A DNA stretch of 64,000 nt from CAYQJV01 sp964417925 (GTDB lineage Bacteria > Hydrothermota > Tepidihabitantia > B3-TA06 > CAYQJV01), in the NCBI GenBank assembly GCA_964417925.1, contig CAYQJV010000005.1, positions 1-64,000 of the forward strand, read 5' to 3'. Position numbers and translations under genes: made by a program. The notes beneath the pieces are model-generated. The model worked only from the letters and a program-made list of their open reading frames with translations. It did no database searches and was not told the DNA's origin. Below, in pieces: positions 18,586 through 27,493 of the stretch (position 1 is its first letter; the number at the start of each line of letters is the position of its first letter).

Positions 18586-21315
18586 TTAAAATAGAATACT
18601 AAAACCAACCCTTATTAACCTGGGATTACCGTAGTTAAGTGGATTATCCACAAGGGGCTTTCTCGCATTCATGTAAGACTCATATGCTTCTCTTCTTGTA
18701 ATATATCCATCGTGGTTGAAATCTCTTGCAGGATGATAATAAGTGGTTCCGATCCATCCAAGATCTGAAAAATCATTTTCTGTAATTATAGCTCCATCAT
18801 CATCTGGCTTACCCGTGGCTCCATGAACTGAAAGCACATTGGTAACATTGAAGAGATTTCTTATATCTGCGAACACTTCCATGCTCAGCCCAAATATATT
18901 CAACTTTTTGGTGATCTTAGCATCTGTGTACCACACATTTGGCCTTCTTGCAGAATTTAAATCTCCTATCTGGTTACCCCTGGTGTCTGTAGGAGTATAT
19001 GGCAAACCGGTTCTGAAATACGTCACAAAACCAATTTCAGAATTCCTCAAAAGATTAATATGGAAATCCTTTGGAAACTTAAATCCAAGATCCCAGTTTA
19101 AAGTATGTCTTACATCATAATCAAGCCAGTAATCAACAGCTGGTATGGTAATGCCTCTGTAACTCAGATAGTAATTTGCATAAGCTGTGGCAGCTGTTCC
19201 CTTTGCCTCTTGATAGGTATAGGAAATCTTGGTATGCCAGAATTGTCCCTCAACAAGAAGTTTTGTAAGTGTTACTTCAAATCCCTTTACCCTTCCAAAT
19301 GCAGTATTCTTGTAGAGATAATAAGACATAGGAAGTGCCTGAATCAATTCAGTAGTTACAAGGTCATAAATATCTTTGTAAAATAGTGTTAAATCAAATG
19401 CAAAATAATCGGTCAACTGAGCTTCAAACCCCGTTTCATAGGCGATTGTTTTTTCTGCTGCGAGATCAGGATTACCTACTATTATATTCCCCCTTCTTGA
19501 AACATCTGCATGCAGAGATTCATAGAGATAGGAAAACCCAGGATCCTGGAAGAAATGCCCGTAGAAAAATCTAAACTTAACTCTATCAGTAACAGGAAAT
19601 GCCATCCCAAATCTTGGGGAGATTTTATATTTGATGGTTGCCCTTACTGTATCATTTCTAAAAAGGCTTTCAGGATATACCCTTTTATAAGCAGCTGGAT
19701 CAAGCATATCCAATCTGAATCCACCCCTTAAGACAAGACCTTCAAAGTCTGCCCTATCCTGTACATAAGCAGCAAATCTAACAGGATGTAGTTTATAAGC
19801 ATCCCAGAATGGATTTGGATCCCAAGGAAGAGAATTCTCATAAAGCATTAAGGTATATTTGTTAAAATCAAAGCCCGTTTTAAATTCATGTACCTTACCT
19901 ATGTTAAGGGTATAATCTCCCTTTGCAATATAGGTTTCTGAGGCTCTAAAATGCCATAATCTATAGTCTCCTTCACCAATATATAGACCAAAAACGCCCC
20001 ACGGATTATTGGTTCCATACCATGGTTCTGTAAATATCTCCAATTTATAAAGATTTTTAACTGCTGTATCAGGTGGTAAGGTATCATTGTGCAGAACAAA
20101 ATCTTCTGCTTTAAATTTAAATCTATGCCATATACCTGCTTTATCCAGAATCCCCCATATACCTTGCAAATTTTCTTCTGCTTCTTTATCTCTTATTCCT
20201 ATAATTCTTCCATTGTAAAAGTATCCAAGTTTAAAATTAATAACACCACTACCAATCATCATATTGAACAACAGATTAAGCCTTCTAAAATCCATTCTGT
20301 TAGAACGATAATGGTCAAGCCAGTATCTCCAAGACATACTAAAAGAATTCCACTGTTCACTGCTTAAAAATGCAGCAAGATTTATTTTACCCGAAGGAAA
20401 CCTAAATGTTAACTTGCCTTCTATTCTTCCCTCATCTCTTTTGCTTGGCAATCTATCTCTATTGGTGTATAGATAATCTCTTGTAAAGAGCTCTCCTGAA
20501 ATAAAGTAGCCTGATTTTTTTATCCCCGGCAAGGGCCCAGAAATATGCCCCTGCCAGTACTTGTATCCATAATTCAGTGCTGTAGTTGGGAATATAGCAT
20601 CTGTAGTGTATCTTAAAGCTCCCTCTACACCTGGTTTTGTACCTCCTTCCTTTGTAACTACCTGAATTACTCCAGACATTGCCTGGCCATATTCAGGGTC
20701 AAAACCACCTGTTAAAACAATAACCTCCTGTATTGCATCCCTTGAAGGAGAAGCATAAGAAATGCCATAAAATGGATCCTGAGTATTAATACCATCTACA
20801 TATGTGGCAACCTCACCAAACCTTCCTCCACGAATATGGGTATAGCCATCTGCAGTAGTAACTCCTGCCTGCAATGCGACAAGTCCGGTTAAAGTTTGAA
20901 CGGGTAATCTATCAAATTCTTTTGAAGAGATAACTCTTGTAGTCTGTACTGCTGTTCTCACTACTACATCTCTTTTAGCCCTTACCTCAACAGGACCAAC
21001 CTCAATCACCGTTGGCCTCAACTTAAAATCCACAGTGGTTGTTTGGTCAGGAATAACCAGTACTCCTGTTTTTCTTACAGTTTGATATCCTATGTATGAC
21101 GCAACCACAGTGTATGTTCCTGGTGGAATATTAAAAATAAGATAACTTCCTGTCTCATCGGTGGCTGCTCCAAGGTCTGTACCCTCAATTATAATGTTAA
21201 CTCCTATAAGGGGCTCTCCGGTCTCTGCATCTACAACCCTTCCCGTAATTCTTCCTGTCTCTCCTGCCCATAAAAGGGCAAAGAGAGCTATAAGTAAAAC
21301 TATCTTCCTCATCAT
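18586..21315 (-). CDS. TonB-dependent receptor with carboxypeptidase-regulatory N-domain (cassette 2)
   Basis: About 909 residues from the ATGATG at 21315/21312; a longer frame from 21333 would include the AAGGGGG ribosome site and overlap the previous stop. After the signal peptide come a carboxypeptidase regulatory-like domain (GRITGRVVDAETGEPLIGVN), a plug with VDGINTQDPF and GGFDPEYGQAMSG, and a barrel ending IRVGFSILF with terminal Phe. It is a SusC-like active transporter that needs TonB. The neighbouring downstream genes repeat the order found after the other receptor. Ligand unknown. Confidence 0.9.
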   Translation of the reverse strand: MMRKIVLLIALFALLWAGETGRITGRVVDAETGEPLIGVNIIIEGTDLGAATDETGSYLIFNIPPGTYTVVASYIGYQTVRKTGVLVIPDQTTTVDFKLRPTVIEVGPVEVRAKRDVVVRTAVQTTRVISSKEFDRLPVQTLTGLVALQAGVTTADGYTHIRGGRFGEVATYVDGINTQDPFYGISYASPSRDAIQEVIVLTGGFDPEYGQAMSGVIQVVTKEGGTKPGVEGALRYTTDAIFPTTALNYGYKYWQGHISGPLPGIKKSGYFISGELFTRDYLYTNRDRLPSKRDEGRIEGKLTFRFPSGKINLAAFLSSEQWNSFSMSWRYWLDHYRSNRMDFRRLNLLFNMMIGSGVINFKLGYFYNGRIIGIRDKEAEENLQGIWGILDKAGIWHRFKFKAEDFVLHNDTLPPDTAVKNLYKLEIFTEPWYGTNNPWGVFGLYIGEGDYRLWHFRASETYIAKGDYTLNIGKVHEFKTGFDFNKYTLMLYENSLPWDPNPFWDAYKLHPVRFAAYVQDRADFEGLVLRGGFRLDMLDPAAYKRVYPESLFRNDTVRATIKYKISPRFGMAFPVTDRVKFRFFYGHFFQDPGFSYLYESLHADVSRRGNIIVGNPDLAAEKTIAYETGFEAQLTDYFAFDLTLFYKDIYDLVTTELIQALPMSYYLYKNTAFGRVKGFEVTLTKLLVEGQFWHTKISYTYQEAKGTAATAYANYYLSYRGITIPAVDYWLDYDVRHTLNWDLGFKFPKDFHINLLRNSEIGFVTYFRTGLPYTPTDTRGNQIGDLNSARRPNVWYTDAKITKKLNIFGLSMEVFADIRNLFNVTNVLSVHGATGKPDDDGAIITENDFSDLGWIGTTYYHPARDFNHDGYITRREAYESYMNARKPLVDNPLNYGNPRLIRVGFSILF

Positions 21316-21325
21316 ATCCCCCTTG

Positions 21326-22261
21326 TTATTCAACCACCTTTATAGGTATTGCTATCATCGAGGCTTTTAATGATTCCTTTGGATATACAAATACATGGTA
21401 TATAATTGCCTCAAAGTAAATCTTCTTCAACCCCGGCTCAGTAAAAACAAATTTCTTTGTAGTATCTGAATAAATGTAGTGTTTTCCATCTATCACAAAA
21501 TATTTAACAGTAGTATCTATAACATTGAATCCTCTTTCAGGGTCCAGGGCTGTCCAAAAACTCTCTATCTCTACCGTATCTCCTGCTTTCACAGAAATAA
21601 GGGAATCAACTGAATAAAGTCTTTCTACTCCATAGGTTGTAGTATCTGGTCTATAATAAATTGTATCCTTCCCACCAGAATGACTTAAGATCACACGGAA
21701 AACAACAGGAGCATCCTGAATATTGGGAATATCCATTTTTGCTCCGCCTGTTATCTTGGAAAGAATCCAATTCCCTTCGTCATCCCTTTCAAAGAAAGCC
21801 CTCCTCCACACCTCTGCCTCAAAACTCTTTTCAAAGGTTGTATCAATAGAAGTGGGTGTACTATCTCCTTTTCTATACACTTTATCAATATAAATCTCAA
21901 TTGTCCCTTTCAAAGAATCAATTATCTCAACCTCAAGGGTAGTATCAAAAGGACTCAAAATCATCGTATCTTTATGAATACTATCCGTAATGTTTCTAAA
22001 AAATCCATAAGGTATATATCTTTCCATAGAGATATTATCCTTAACATAATCTTCAATAACTCCAGGAAGCTCTACCTTTTCTTTTTCAAGAAAGCCAAGA
22101 GAATATATTATATCTTGATTCTCTTCCAAAAGATTCATAATTGCAGTTGTATCCTCTGAAGAGGGTTCCCAGGGAGGTGGGGGAGGTTCTTTGGTACAAC
22201 TATTAATAAAAAATAGCAATATCCCTATTATTACACATCCTATCCCATGCTTTATCCTCAT
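21326..22261 (-). CDS. Putative outer-membrane lipoprotein, unknown family
   Basis: A 311-residue protein with a lipoprotein signal peptide (FFINSC, lipid-bearing Cys22) followed by a Pro-rich linker CTKEPPPPP, which fits a surface or periplasmic tether. The mature part is rich in beta-prone, Thr-containing segments with many acidic residues; no enzyme motif was found. The gene opens the second receptor cassette, 11 nt before the receptor start, with a GGAGG site after an intergenic hairpin. A role as the receptor's lipoprotein partner, like SusD in position though not in sequence, is speculative. Confidence 0.7.
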   Translation of the reverse strand: MRIKHGIGCVIIGILLFFINSCTKEPPPPPWEPSSEDTTAIMNLLEENQDIIYSLGFLEKEKVELPGVIEDYVKDNISMERYIPYGFFRNITDSIHKDTMILSPFDTTLEVEIIDSLKGTIEIYIDKVYRKGDSTPTSIDTTFEKSFEAEVWRRAFFERDDEGNWILSKITGGAKMDIPNIQDAPVVFRVILSHSGGKDTIYYRPDTTTYGVERLYSVDSLISVKAGDTVEIESFWTALDPERGFNVIDTTVKYFVIDGKHYIYSDTTKKFVFTEPGLKKIYFEAIIYHVFVYPKESLKASMIAIPIKVVE

Positions 22262-22273
22262 GTTTTTCCTCCT

Positions 22274-22304
22274 TCTGTGGAGAGGGAACTCCCCTCTCCA
22301 CAGA
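22274..22304 (-). terminator. Intercistronic 13-bp hairpin
   Basis: TCTGTGGAGAGGG (22274-22286) pairs with CCCTCTCCACAGA (22292-22304) around a 5-nt loop. On the minus strand it begins about 8 nt after the stop of the BNR-like gene and ends just before the ribosome site of the lipoprotein gene. No T run follows, so it looks like a stability or processing element and not a classical terminator. Confidence 0.6.
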
Positions 22305-22312
22305 GTTTAACT

Positions 22313-24046
22313 TTACCTTATTAAGGTAATCTTACCAGAGTAAGTACCTTTTTCTGTTTTTAAAGTGTAGAAGTATATGCCTGAACTAAGGCCTGGAACT
22401 TTTATCTGATTGTTTCCACGTGTTACATTTAACGTTCTTTCAAAGACCTTTCTGCCTGCAGTATTGTAAAGTACAATACGAGCATTATCAACAGCAGTTT
22501 TTGAAGTTATATGTATAGCACCTGTTCCTCCAAACACTGTAATGTTTTCAGAAACCACGGCCTCCTCAATTCCTACGGTTGTGGGTACTTTTAGTATCAC
22601 AGGAAGATATTTGTCGTAAATTGTTGCAAGTTCATCGTTAAGCAGATGAGTATAGTAAACATCTCTTCCATCTAACTGTTCACAGAAGAATATGTGAGCA
22701 ACTGCAGTACTGTCATCCACAATCTGAAGGTTCTTTGCTACATGAGGCCTACATTCAGTCTCTTCCTCAGTATTTGTAACATTTGCCTCACTAAGATCGT
22801 TCCACTCCACCCCTCTGTTCCAACTATACCTTACGTATATATCCCACCTTATTCCTTCTCCAGCTGTGGAATCTGCAATATCTTCCTGCTGCCCCCATAC
22901 CGCTGCAATCCATTTATCAGAAGTAGCCAAACTTATACAACCAGGGTCTACAAGTGGTGCTATTGCACCTGGATCAGGCTCTGCATTTACAAGAAATGCG
23001 GTATCACTAACTTCAGGAATGTATACATACACTGCACCAAAAGGAGGATATCTTCCTGTCTGGTCATAGTATTCATACCGAGAATAGATAAATGCAGGAG
23101 AACCATCATCAAACAATGCAACCTGTAAATCCACATAAGCTGGTTGACCTTCTTTGAATAGATGGAATGTATCAATTACAGGAACATAAAACTCTATAGG
23201 TTGAGGGGATGACCAGGTTTCTCCTTCATCTTCTGAGGTTACATAATAATACCCATGAGAATTATTATCCCATGCCGCCACAATTATCTTGTCTCCTCTA
23301 ACATCCCAACCAGAAAGAAAAACTGCATCTCCTAAATCTGGGAACAATTGTGTCTGTACCTCAGTAGAGGTAAAATCATCCAAGGTTCTATAAAACCATA
23401 CAGCACCCTTATCAGTTCCTAAAGTAATCTGCATTACAATACCAATGGCACCACTCTCCAGCTGTTTTCCTATCACTTTATGACAATCAATATCACCTCC
23501 TAAGGGAAGAGGATCATCCCATACTCCACTTCCCCATCCACCAGAACCATATGCTCCAGCAGGAATCCCCCAGGCAGGACCTTCTGTCAACACAGGGAAT
23601 GTAGCTCTTGGATAATCGTCATAGGAAACCACTGCTGTAGGATACCTTCCTCCAGGATTTGACCCAGAAATTCCAAACTCTCCCCTAAAAATGGTATCAG
23701 CAATATTTTCTGAAGTAAATTGATCAGATGAACTATGTGCTATTATAATTCCTGTAGGATCAAGACCTCTATTCACTATCAACACATAACCAGCTTCTGG
23801 ATTCCAAGAAATACATTCATGTAATGCCCCAAAAAGACATCCCCAAGCATGGCCTGAAGAGTCTACAATAACTCCTGTGCTGAATTTCACATCAGGAGAA
23901 GGCGAAATATAACGGCCATTCTCCGCATCAAAAGGACTGTACTTATTAAGTATCATCGCACTTTTATTGAGTTCGTTAACAGGTATATACATTGCTGCTG
24001 TTAACACACTCACCATAAAAACACTTAATAACATCTTCTTCATCAT
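22313..24046 (-). CDS. Secreted BNR/sialidase-like propeller protein with C-terminal sorting domain
   Basis: A 577-residue exported protein. Following the signal peptide are repeated beta-propeller-type segments including SEDEGETWSSPQ, an Asp-box, and SWNRGVEWND, which are typical of sialidase-like propellers. The last 80 residues (ARIVLYNTAGRKVFERTL, GIYFYTLKTEKGTYSGKI) form a type IX-like sorting domain. Catalytic sialidase residues could not be confirmed, so binding or structural roles are equally possible. ATGATG at the start gives two candidate starts; the second (24043) has the better 5-nt spacing to GGAGG. It lies between tonB and the first lipoprotein in the operon. Confidence 0.75.
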   Translation of the reverse strand: MMKKMLLSVFMVSVLTAAMYIPVNELNKSAMILNKYSPFDAENGRYISPSPDVKFSTGVIVDSSGHAWGCLFGALHECISWNPEAGYVLIVNRGLDPTGIIIAHSSSDQFTSENIADTIFRGEFGISGSNPGGRYPTAVVSYDDYPRATFPVLTEGPAWGIPAGAYGSGGWGSGVWDDPLPLGGDIDCHKVIGKQLESGAIGIVMQITLGTDKGAVWFYRTLDDFTSTEVQTQLFPDLGDAVFLSGWDVRGDKIIVAAWDNNSHGYYYVTSEDEGETWSSPQPIEFYVPVIDTFHLFKEGQPAYVDLQVALFDDGSPAFIYSRYEYYDQTGRYPPFGAVYVYIPEVSDTAFLVNAEPDPGAIAPLVDPGCISLATSDKWIAAVWGQQEDIADSTAGEGIRWDIYVRYSWNRGVEWNDLSEANVTNTEEETECRPHVAKNLQIVDDSTAVAHIFFCEQLDGRDVYYTHLLNDELATIYDKYLPVILKVPTTVGIEEAVVSENITVFGGTGAIHITSKTAVDNARIVLYNTAGRKVFERTLNVTRGNNQIKVPGLSSGIYFYTLKTEKGTYSGKITLIR

Positions 24047-24109
24047 TACCTCCTTTTTCTTTTTATTTATTTTTTATTTATTTTTTTATTTTTATCACCC
24101 CCTTTCTTT

Positions 24110-24727
24110 TTAATCTGTTAATCTAAAGTGGAAGGGTATGGAAACCCATACCCTCACATACCTATCTCTCTGTTTAGCAGGAGAAAAGAGCCATTGTCTT
24201 GCAGCCTGCACCGCTGCTCTATCAAGTTCAGCATTTCCTGAAGATTTAAGTATTTTAACATCTATTACTTTTCCATCTGTATCAACAAGTGCGCTTACTA
24301 CCACAGTTCCCTCTATCTCCGCCTTTCTTGCAAGTTCAGGATAAACAGGCTTAACCTGCCTGATAGGTTTTGGCTTTACTTCCACTTTATAATAAGGAAC
24401 AACAGGAACTTCAACACTTTCTTCAGGTTTTTTGTATATCTCAGCAAAATCGGTTGTAGAAATTGTAGCAGCCTCCACCTCTGCCTCTGATTCAGCTGCC
24501 ACTGGAAGAGCAGGTTTCTGTTCTGGAGGAGGTTCCACTATTTCTTGTAGTTCACTTGGGATATTTTCTGCAATAAGTTCTATCTTTTTCTTAGGCTTAT
24601 AAGGAGTCACCTTTATTTCACGGGGGAGTAGTACAAAAAGAAGTATATGAATCAATAAAGCACCCGCTATACCTATTCGTAGATAAATTGGGTACTCTCT
24701 TTTTAAATCCATCACCTCAACGGCCAT
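24110..24727 (-). CDS. tonB: TonB energy-transducing protein
   Basis: A 205-residue protein with a single N-terminal membrane helix (about residues 17-34), a periplasmic Pro/Glu/Lys-rich spacer (EPPPEQKPALP) and a C-terminal TonB domain with VKPVYPELARKAEIEG and ARQWLFSPAK. It couples the inner-membrane proton motive force, through ExbB/ExbD, to outer-membrane receptors; two such receptors are encoded further downstream in the same direction. It follows the second exbD by 8 nt. Confidence 0.93.
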   Translation of the reverse strand: MAVEVMDLKREYPIYLRIGIAGALLIHILLFVLLPREIKVTPYKPKKKIELIAENIPSELQEIVEPPPEQKPALPVAAESEAEVEAATISTTDFAEIYKKPEESVEVPVVPYYKVEVKPKPIRQVKPVYPELARKAEIEGTVVVSALVDTDGKVIDVKILKSSGNAELDRAAVQAARQWLFSPAKQRDRYVRVWVSIPFHFRLTD

Positions 24728-24735
24728 ACTTCCTC

Positions 24736-25146
24736 CTAAGTTTCATATTCCGTTGCAAAAGTTAGTTTAAGTGCTCCAACCTCTCTTAACTTTTCTATCA
24801 CCTGGTTCACCGTTTTATATTTTGCGTAGTGGTCAGCCCTGAGTATAACTATGAGGTCAGGGTTCTCTGTAAGCTTCTCCTGAATTTTAACGCCAAGCAA
24901 GGAAAGGCTTACCAACTTATCATCAATAACAATTCTGCCCTCCCTATCCACCCATACATTCGTAGTATTCCTACGCAATCTTATTCTTTCGGTTGCCTTT
25001 GCCTTTGGAAGAGTAATTGGAATTCCTTTTTCAACTCTAAAAACAGTTGTAACCATAAAGAAAAGTATCAAAAGAAATGCAATATCCGACATAGAAGCAG
25101 TAGGAATATAGGCTTCGTGTTCCTTTTTTCTTTTTATCTTCATCAC
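24736..25146 (-). CDS. exbD: ExbD/TolR family transporter (second copy)
   Basis: A 136-residue protein with one N-terminal membrane helix carrying the key Asp in MSDIAFLLILFF, and a periplasmic C-terminal domain (VIVILRADHYAKYKTVNQVIEKLREVG). ExbD and ExbB form the proton-driven motor for TonB. The gene overlaps the first exbD by 4 nt (ATGA). The neighbouring exbD differs strongly, so the motor may be heteromeric. Confidence 0.93.
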   Translation of the reverse strand: MMKIKRKKEHEAYIPTASMSDIAFLLILFFMVTTVFRVEKGIPITLPKAKATERIRLRRNTTNVWVDREGRIVIDDKLVSLSLLGVKIQEKLTENPDLIVILRADHYAKYKTVNQVIEKLREVGALKLTFATEYET

Positions 25147-25550
25147 TCCTCCTCAAGAGGTACAAGACTTATTCGCTTTGCCTTTGCAAGTTTTAATTCA
25201 TCTAAAACATCTATCATTATTTTATAAGGAGCAGAAGGGGAGACTTTTATAGCAAATGCAAGACTCTCATTTTCTCCTAAAGCCCGCTCTATTTTCTCCC
25301 TCAATTGAGGAATTGTAATTTTTTCATTCTCTATTAACACATCCCCCACAGGATTGACGAGTATTTCCATAATATTTTCTTTTTTAACCTTCACCGTCTC
25401 ACCTTTTTCAGGCAACAATAATTTCAATCCCTTTTCTCTGGCAAATATAGTGGCGGTCATAAAAAATATAATCAGAAGAAAGGCAATATCTGCCATAGAG
25501 GCTGTAGGAATCTCAGCCTTGGTTTCTTTTCTTTCTCTAAGGGTTACCAT
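25143..25550 (-). CDS. exbD: ExbD/TolR family transporter (first copy)
   Basis: A 135-residue protein with the conserved membrane helix and proton-carrying Asp in MADIAFLLIIFF, then a periplasmic domain ending in LAKAKRISLVPLEEE. It belongs to the ExbB-ExbD-TonB motor. The gene follows exbB by 3 nt and overlaps the second exbD by 4 nt. Confidence 0.93.
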   Translation of the reverse strand: MVTLRERKETKAEIPTASMADIAFLLIIFFMTATIFAREKGLKLLLPEKGETVKVKKENIMEILVNPVGDVLIENEKITIPQLREKIERALGENESLAFAIKVSPSAPYKIMIDVLDELKLAKAKRISLVPLEEE

Positions 25551-25553
25551 TTT

Positions 25554-26180
25554 TTATCCCTTTGATTTTAAAATACCTTTTTCTAAAAGGAAATCTACAA
25601 GCACAGAGGCAGCCTCTTCCATATCTCTTGCGTATCTATTAATCACAGCTGAATAAAGGGTGTGAAATAACACCACCGGCGCTGCAATGGCAAGTCCTGA
25701 AGCAGTGGTAATCAAAGCCTCAGAGATACCTGATGCTACAATTGTAGGTTCTACTTCTCCTGCTTTTGCGATAGCATCAAAAGCACTTATCATTCCAGTC
25801 ACTGTACCAAGAAATCCAAGAATTGGGGCAAGGGTGGAAGCCATGGAAAGCCATATCATCCCTCTGTCAAGAAACGCAAGTTCCACTGCTCCAGCAGCAG
25901 AAATACTTTCTTCAACTACCTCCTTCCCAAGCTTCACCTTTGCAAGGCCTGCTCCCAGTATCTTTGCTACTGGCTGAGGTGTTTTATCACACAGTTCCTT
26001 AGCAGCCTCTATGCCTTCCTCTTCTATAACTTGTTTTAGTCTTTCTACAAACTTTAATGGATTCAACCTTGCTTTAATAAGAAGAGTTATGGCTCTTTCT
26101 ATTATAAAAGCAAGAGCTATAAGAGATACCACAAGAAGGGCATACATTACTCTTCCGCCTTTAATGAAGAGTTCTATCAT
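25554..26180 (-). CDS. exbB: MotA/TolQ/ExbB proton channel protein
   Basis: A 208-residue inner-membrane protein with an N-terminal helix, a cytoplasmic region, and two C-terminal helices including the family core LGFLGTVTGMISAFDAIAKAG and SGISEALITTASGLAIAAP. It forms the stator pentamer around ExbD and powers TonB. It is the first gene of the long minus-strand envelope operon, with AAGGAGG upstream and a consensus promoter 20-50 nt before that. Confidence 0.95.
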   Translation of the reverse strand: MIELFIKGGRVMYALLVVSLIALAFIIERAITLLIKARLNPLKFVERLKQVIEEEGIEAAKELCDKTPQPVAKILGAGLAKVKLGKEVVEESISAAGAVELAFLDRGMIWLSMASTLAPILGFLGTVTGMISAFDAIAKAGEVEPTIVASGISEALITTASGLAIAAPVVLFHTLYSAVINRYARDMEEAASVLVDFLLEKGILKSKG

Positions 26181-26208
26181 TCATTCCTCCTTTCTTTTGC
26201 TTTTTAAA

Positions 26209-26236
26209 ATTATAACTCATAATAATATTTTGTCAA
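26209..26236 (-). promoter_or_regulatory. Promoter of the exbB-tonB-receptor operon
   Basis: On the minus strand TTGACA (26236-26231), 16 bp, TATAAT (26214-26209): both boxes are perfect matches. It is the only recognisable promoter for the same-strand genes from 26.2 down to 5.2 kb, and it abuts the stop codon of the preceding membrane-protein gene. Confidence 0.8.
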
Positions 26237-26237
26237 A

Positions 26238-26588
26238 TCATCTTTCAATCCAGATTGTAAATATGTATACCCCTAAAAAAAACAAAAGCCCTGCTATAAA
26301 TATAAAACCATTCATCATAAGTGTAGCCTGCATATAACTCTTAATAAGAGGAAAAAGGTCCAAAGGCCCTGCACACATTAATCTTGTAGAGATGTTAACC
26401 AGTCGGTATATGTTTAAAACAAGGGCAACCAAAATTAAAATAGCAGAGACTCCAGAACATACCCATACCGGCGGTTTTTTTAAATAAAATATAAGAAATT
26501 TCAATAATCTCGCAACCTTAAACAGTACCACAACCAATATTATCATCCCTAATATAAATACAATTTGTGGAATAATCTCTATTTTCAT
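26238..26588 (-). CDS. Small membrane protein, unknown
   Basis: A 116-residue hydrophobic protein with three predicted membrane helices (about residues 8-27, 42-60 and 93-112) and a Lys/Arg-rich loop after the first helix. No family was recognised. It overlaps the next upstream gene by 4 nt and forms a short operon with another small membrane protein and a lipoprotein. Confidence 0.6.
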   Translation of the reverse strand: MKIEIIPQIVFILGMIILVVVLFKVARLLKFLIFYLKKPPVWVCSGVSAILILVALVLNIYRLVNISTRLMCAGPLDLFPLIKSYMQATLMMNGFIFIAGLLFFLGVYIFTIWIER

Positions 26589-26929
26589 TTCTTAAATATT
26601 AAATTTGAAAATCTTATAATACCTATAAGTATCGTTATACCAGAAATCAAAGAGAAAATATACGAAATCCACTCTAATGTTACCGGAGGTTTTATGTACC
26701 CAAGTACTACACCAGAAATAAAAATAATACCAGCAAAAATCATGTATCCTGAAGGAGCTAAATATAAAAATATCCAATTGGTTTTAACATTCAATACTTT
26801 TTCATATTTTTTGGCTACTCTTCCTATGAAGAAAAATCCTAACCAAAACAGTATTGCTCCTCCAACAAGCAGTATGTATGAGCAGGTAACAAACCAAAAG
26901 TATTCAGTAGGAGAAAGTCCATACATCAT
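26585..26929 (-). CDS. Small membrane protein, unknown
   Basis: A 114-residue protein with three or four hydrophobic segments (about residues 15-37, 52-78 and 86-106). It is similar in size and topology to the downstream 116-residue protein, so the two may work as a pair; direct homology could not be shown by eye. It overlaps both neighbours by 4 nt, which supports real translation. Confidence 0.6.
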   Translation of the reverse strand: MMYGLSPTEYFWFVTCSYILLVGGAILFWLGFFFIGRVAKKYEKVLNVKTNWIFLYLAPSGYMIFAGIIFISGVVLGYIKPPVTLEWISYIFSLISGITILIGIIRFSNLIFKK

Positions 26930-27486
26930 TCAATACCTGTTTCTATAAGTTTCCAGAATGCCCCTGATTCATTGCGTTGCACAATACCGGTGTTGTTTTT
27001 GAACCAGTAGGTAAATTTAAATGTGTCTATCTTGATAATCTCTTGATAAGAAATACACCAAGCCTCTCCTGTTTCTAACTCTTCCATGCCATCCACATGT
27101 GCCTTTAGTATATAGGCGATATTTCCATTTTCATCGTATAAAGTATCGCTCCATTCTTTGTTTTTATAGAGAGGTAAATCTATCAATCTTATAAATCCTT
27201 TTGCTATCTCCTTTTTCTCCCCAAATTCTATGGTATCTTTTTTTATATACCTGCTTAAACCATTATCATTGTTTAAAAATGTAATATCTATGCCTTGCAA
27301 AACTATCTTGAACTCTATTCCTTCTATTATAGTATCTCCTATCACACTCCACTTTTCTTCACTCTCCTCTGAAGAATAGATCCAATATCTTCCGTTCTCC
27401 AAAGGAAAACAAAAATCACTCTCCTCCTTCCACTGAGTACAGGAGAAAATACCCAGTAAGGTAATCAAACCATAGTGAAGCTTCAC
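26926..27486 (-). CDS. Putative lipoprotein, unknown
   Basis: From GTG at 27486 the product has 186 residues with a compact lipoprotein signal MKLHYGLITLLGIFSC. The mature part is beta-rich (ENGRYWIYSSEESEE, DTIIEGIEFK) and unassigned. ATGs at 27516 and 27504 give longer frames, but a TTGACA-N16-TATATT promoter at 27521-27494 overlaps both, so a transcript from it would start near 27487 and favour the GTG. If the promoter call is wrong, 27504 (with GGTGG upstream) is the best alternative. First gene of a three-gene operon. Confidence 0.6.
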   Translation of the reverse strand: MKLHYGLITLLGIFSCTQWKEESDFCFPLENGRYWIYSSEESEEKWSVIGDTIIEGIEFKIVLQGIDITFLNNDNGLSRYIKKDTIEFGEKKEIAKGFIRLIDLPLYKNKEWSDTLYDENGNIAYILKAHVDGMEELETGEAWCISYQEIIKIDTFKFTYWFKNNTGIVQRNESGAFWKLIETGIE

Positions 27487-27493
27487 ATTTTTC

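Noticed and set aside
24047..24109. T-rich stretch between tonB and the BNR-like gene as a terminator
   Set aside because: No stem precedes the T run in the minus direction; the stretch is simply AT-rich.
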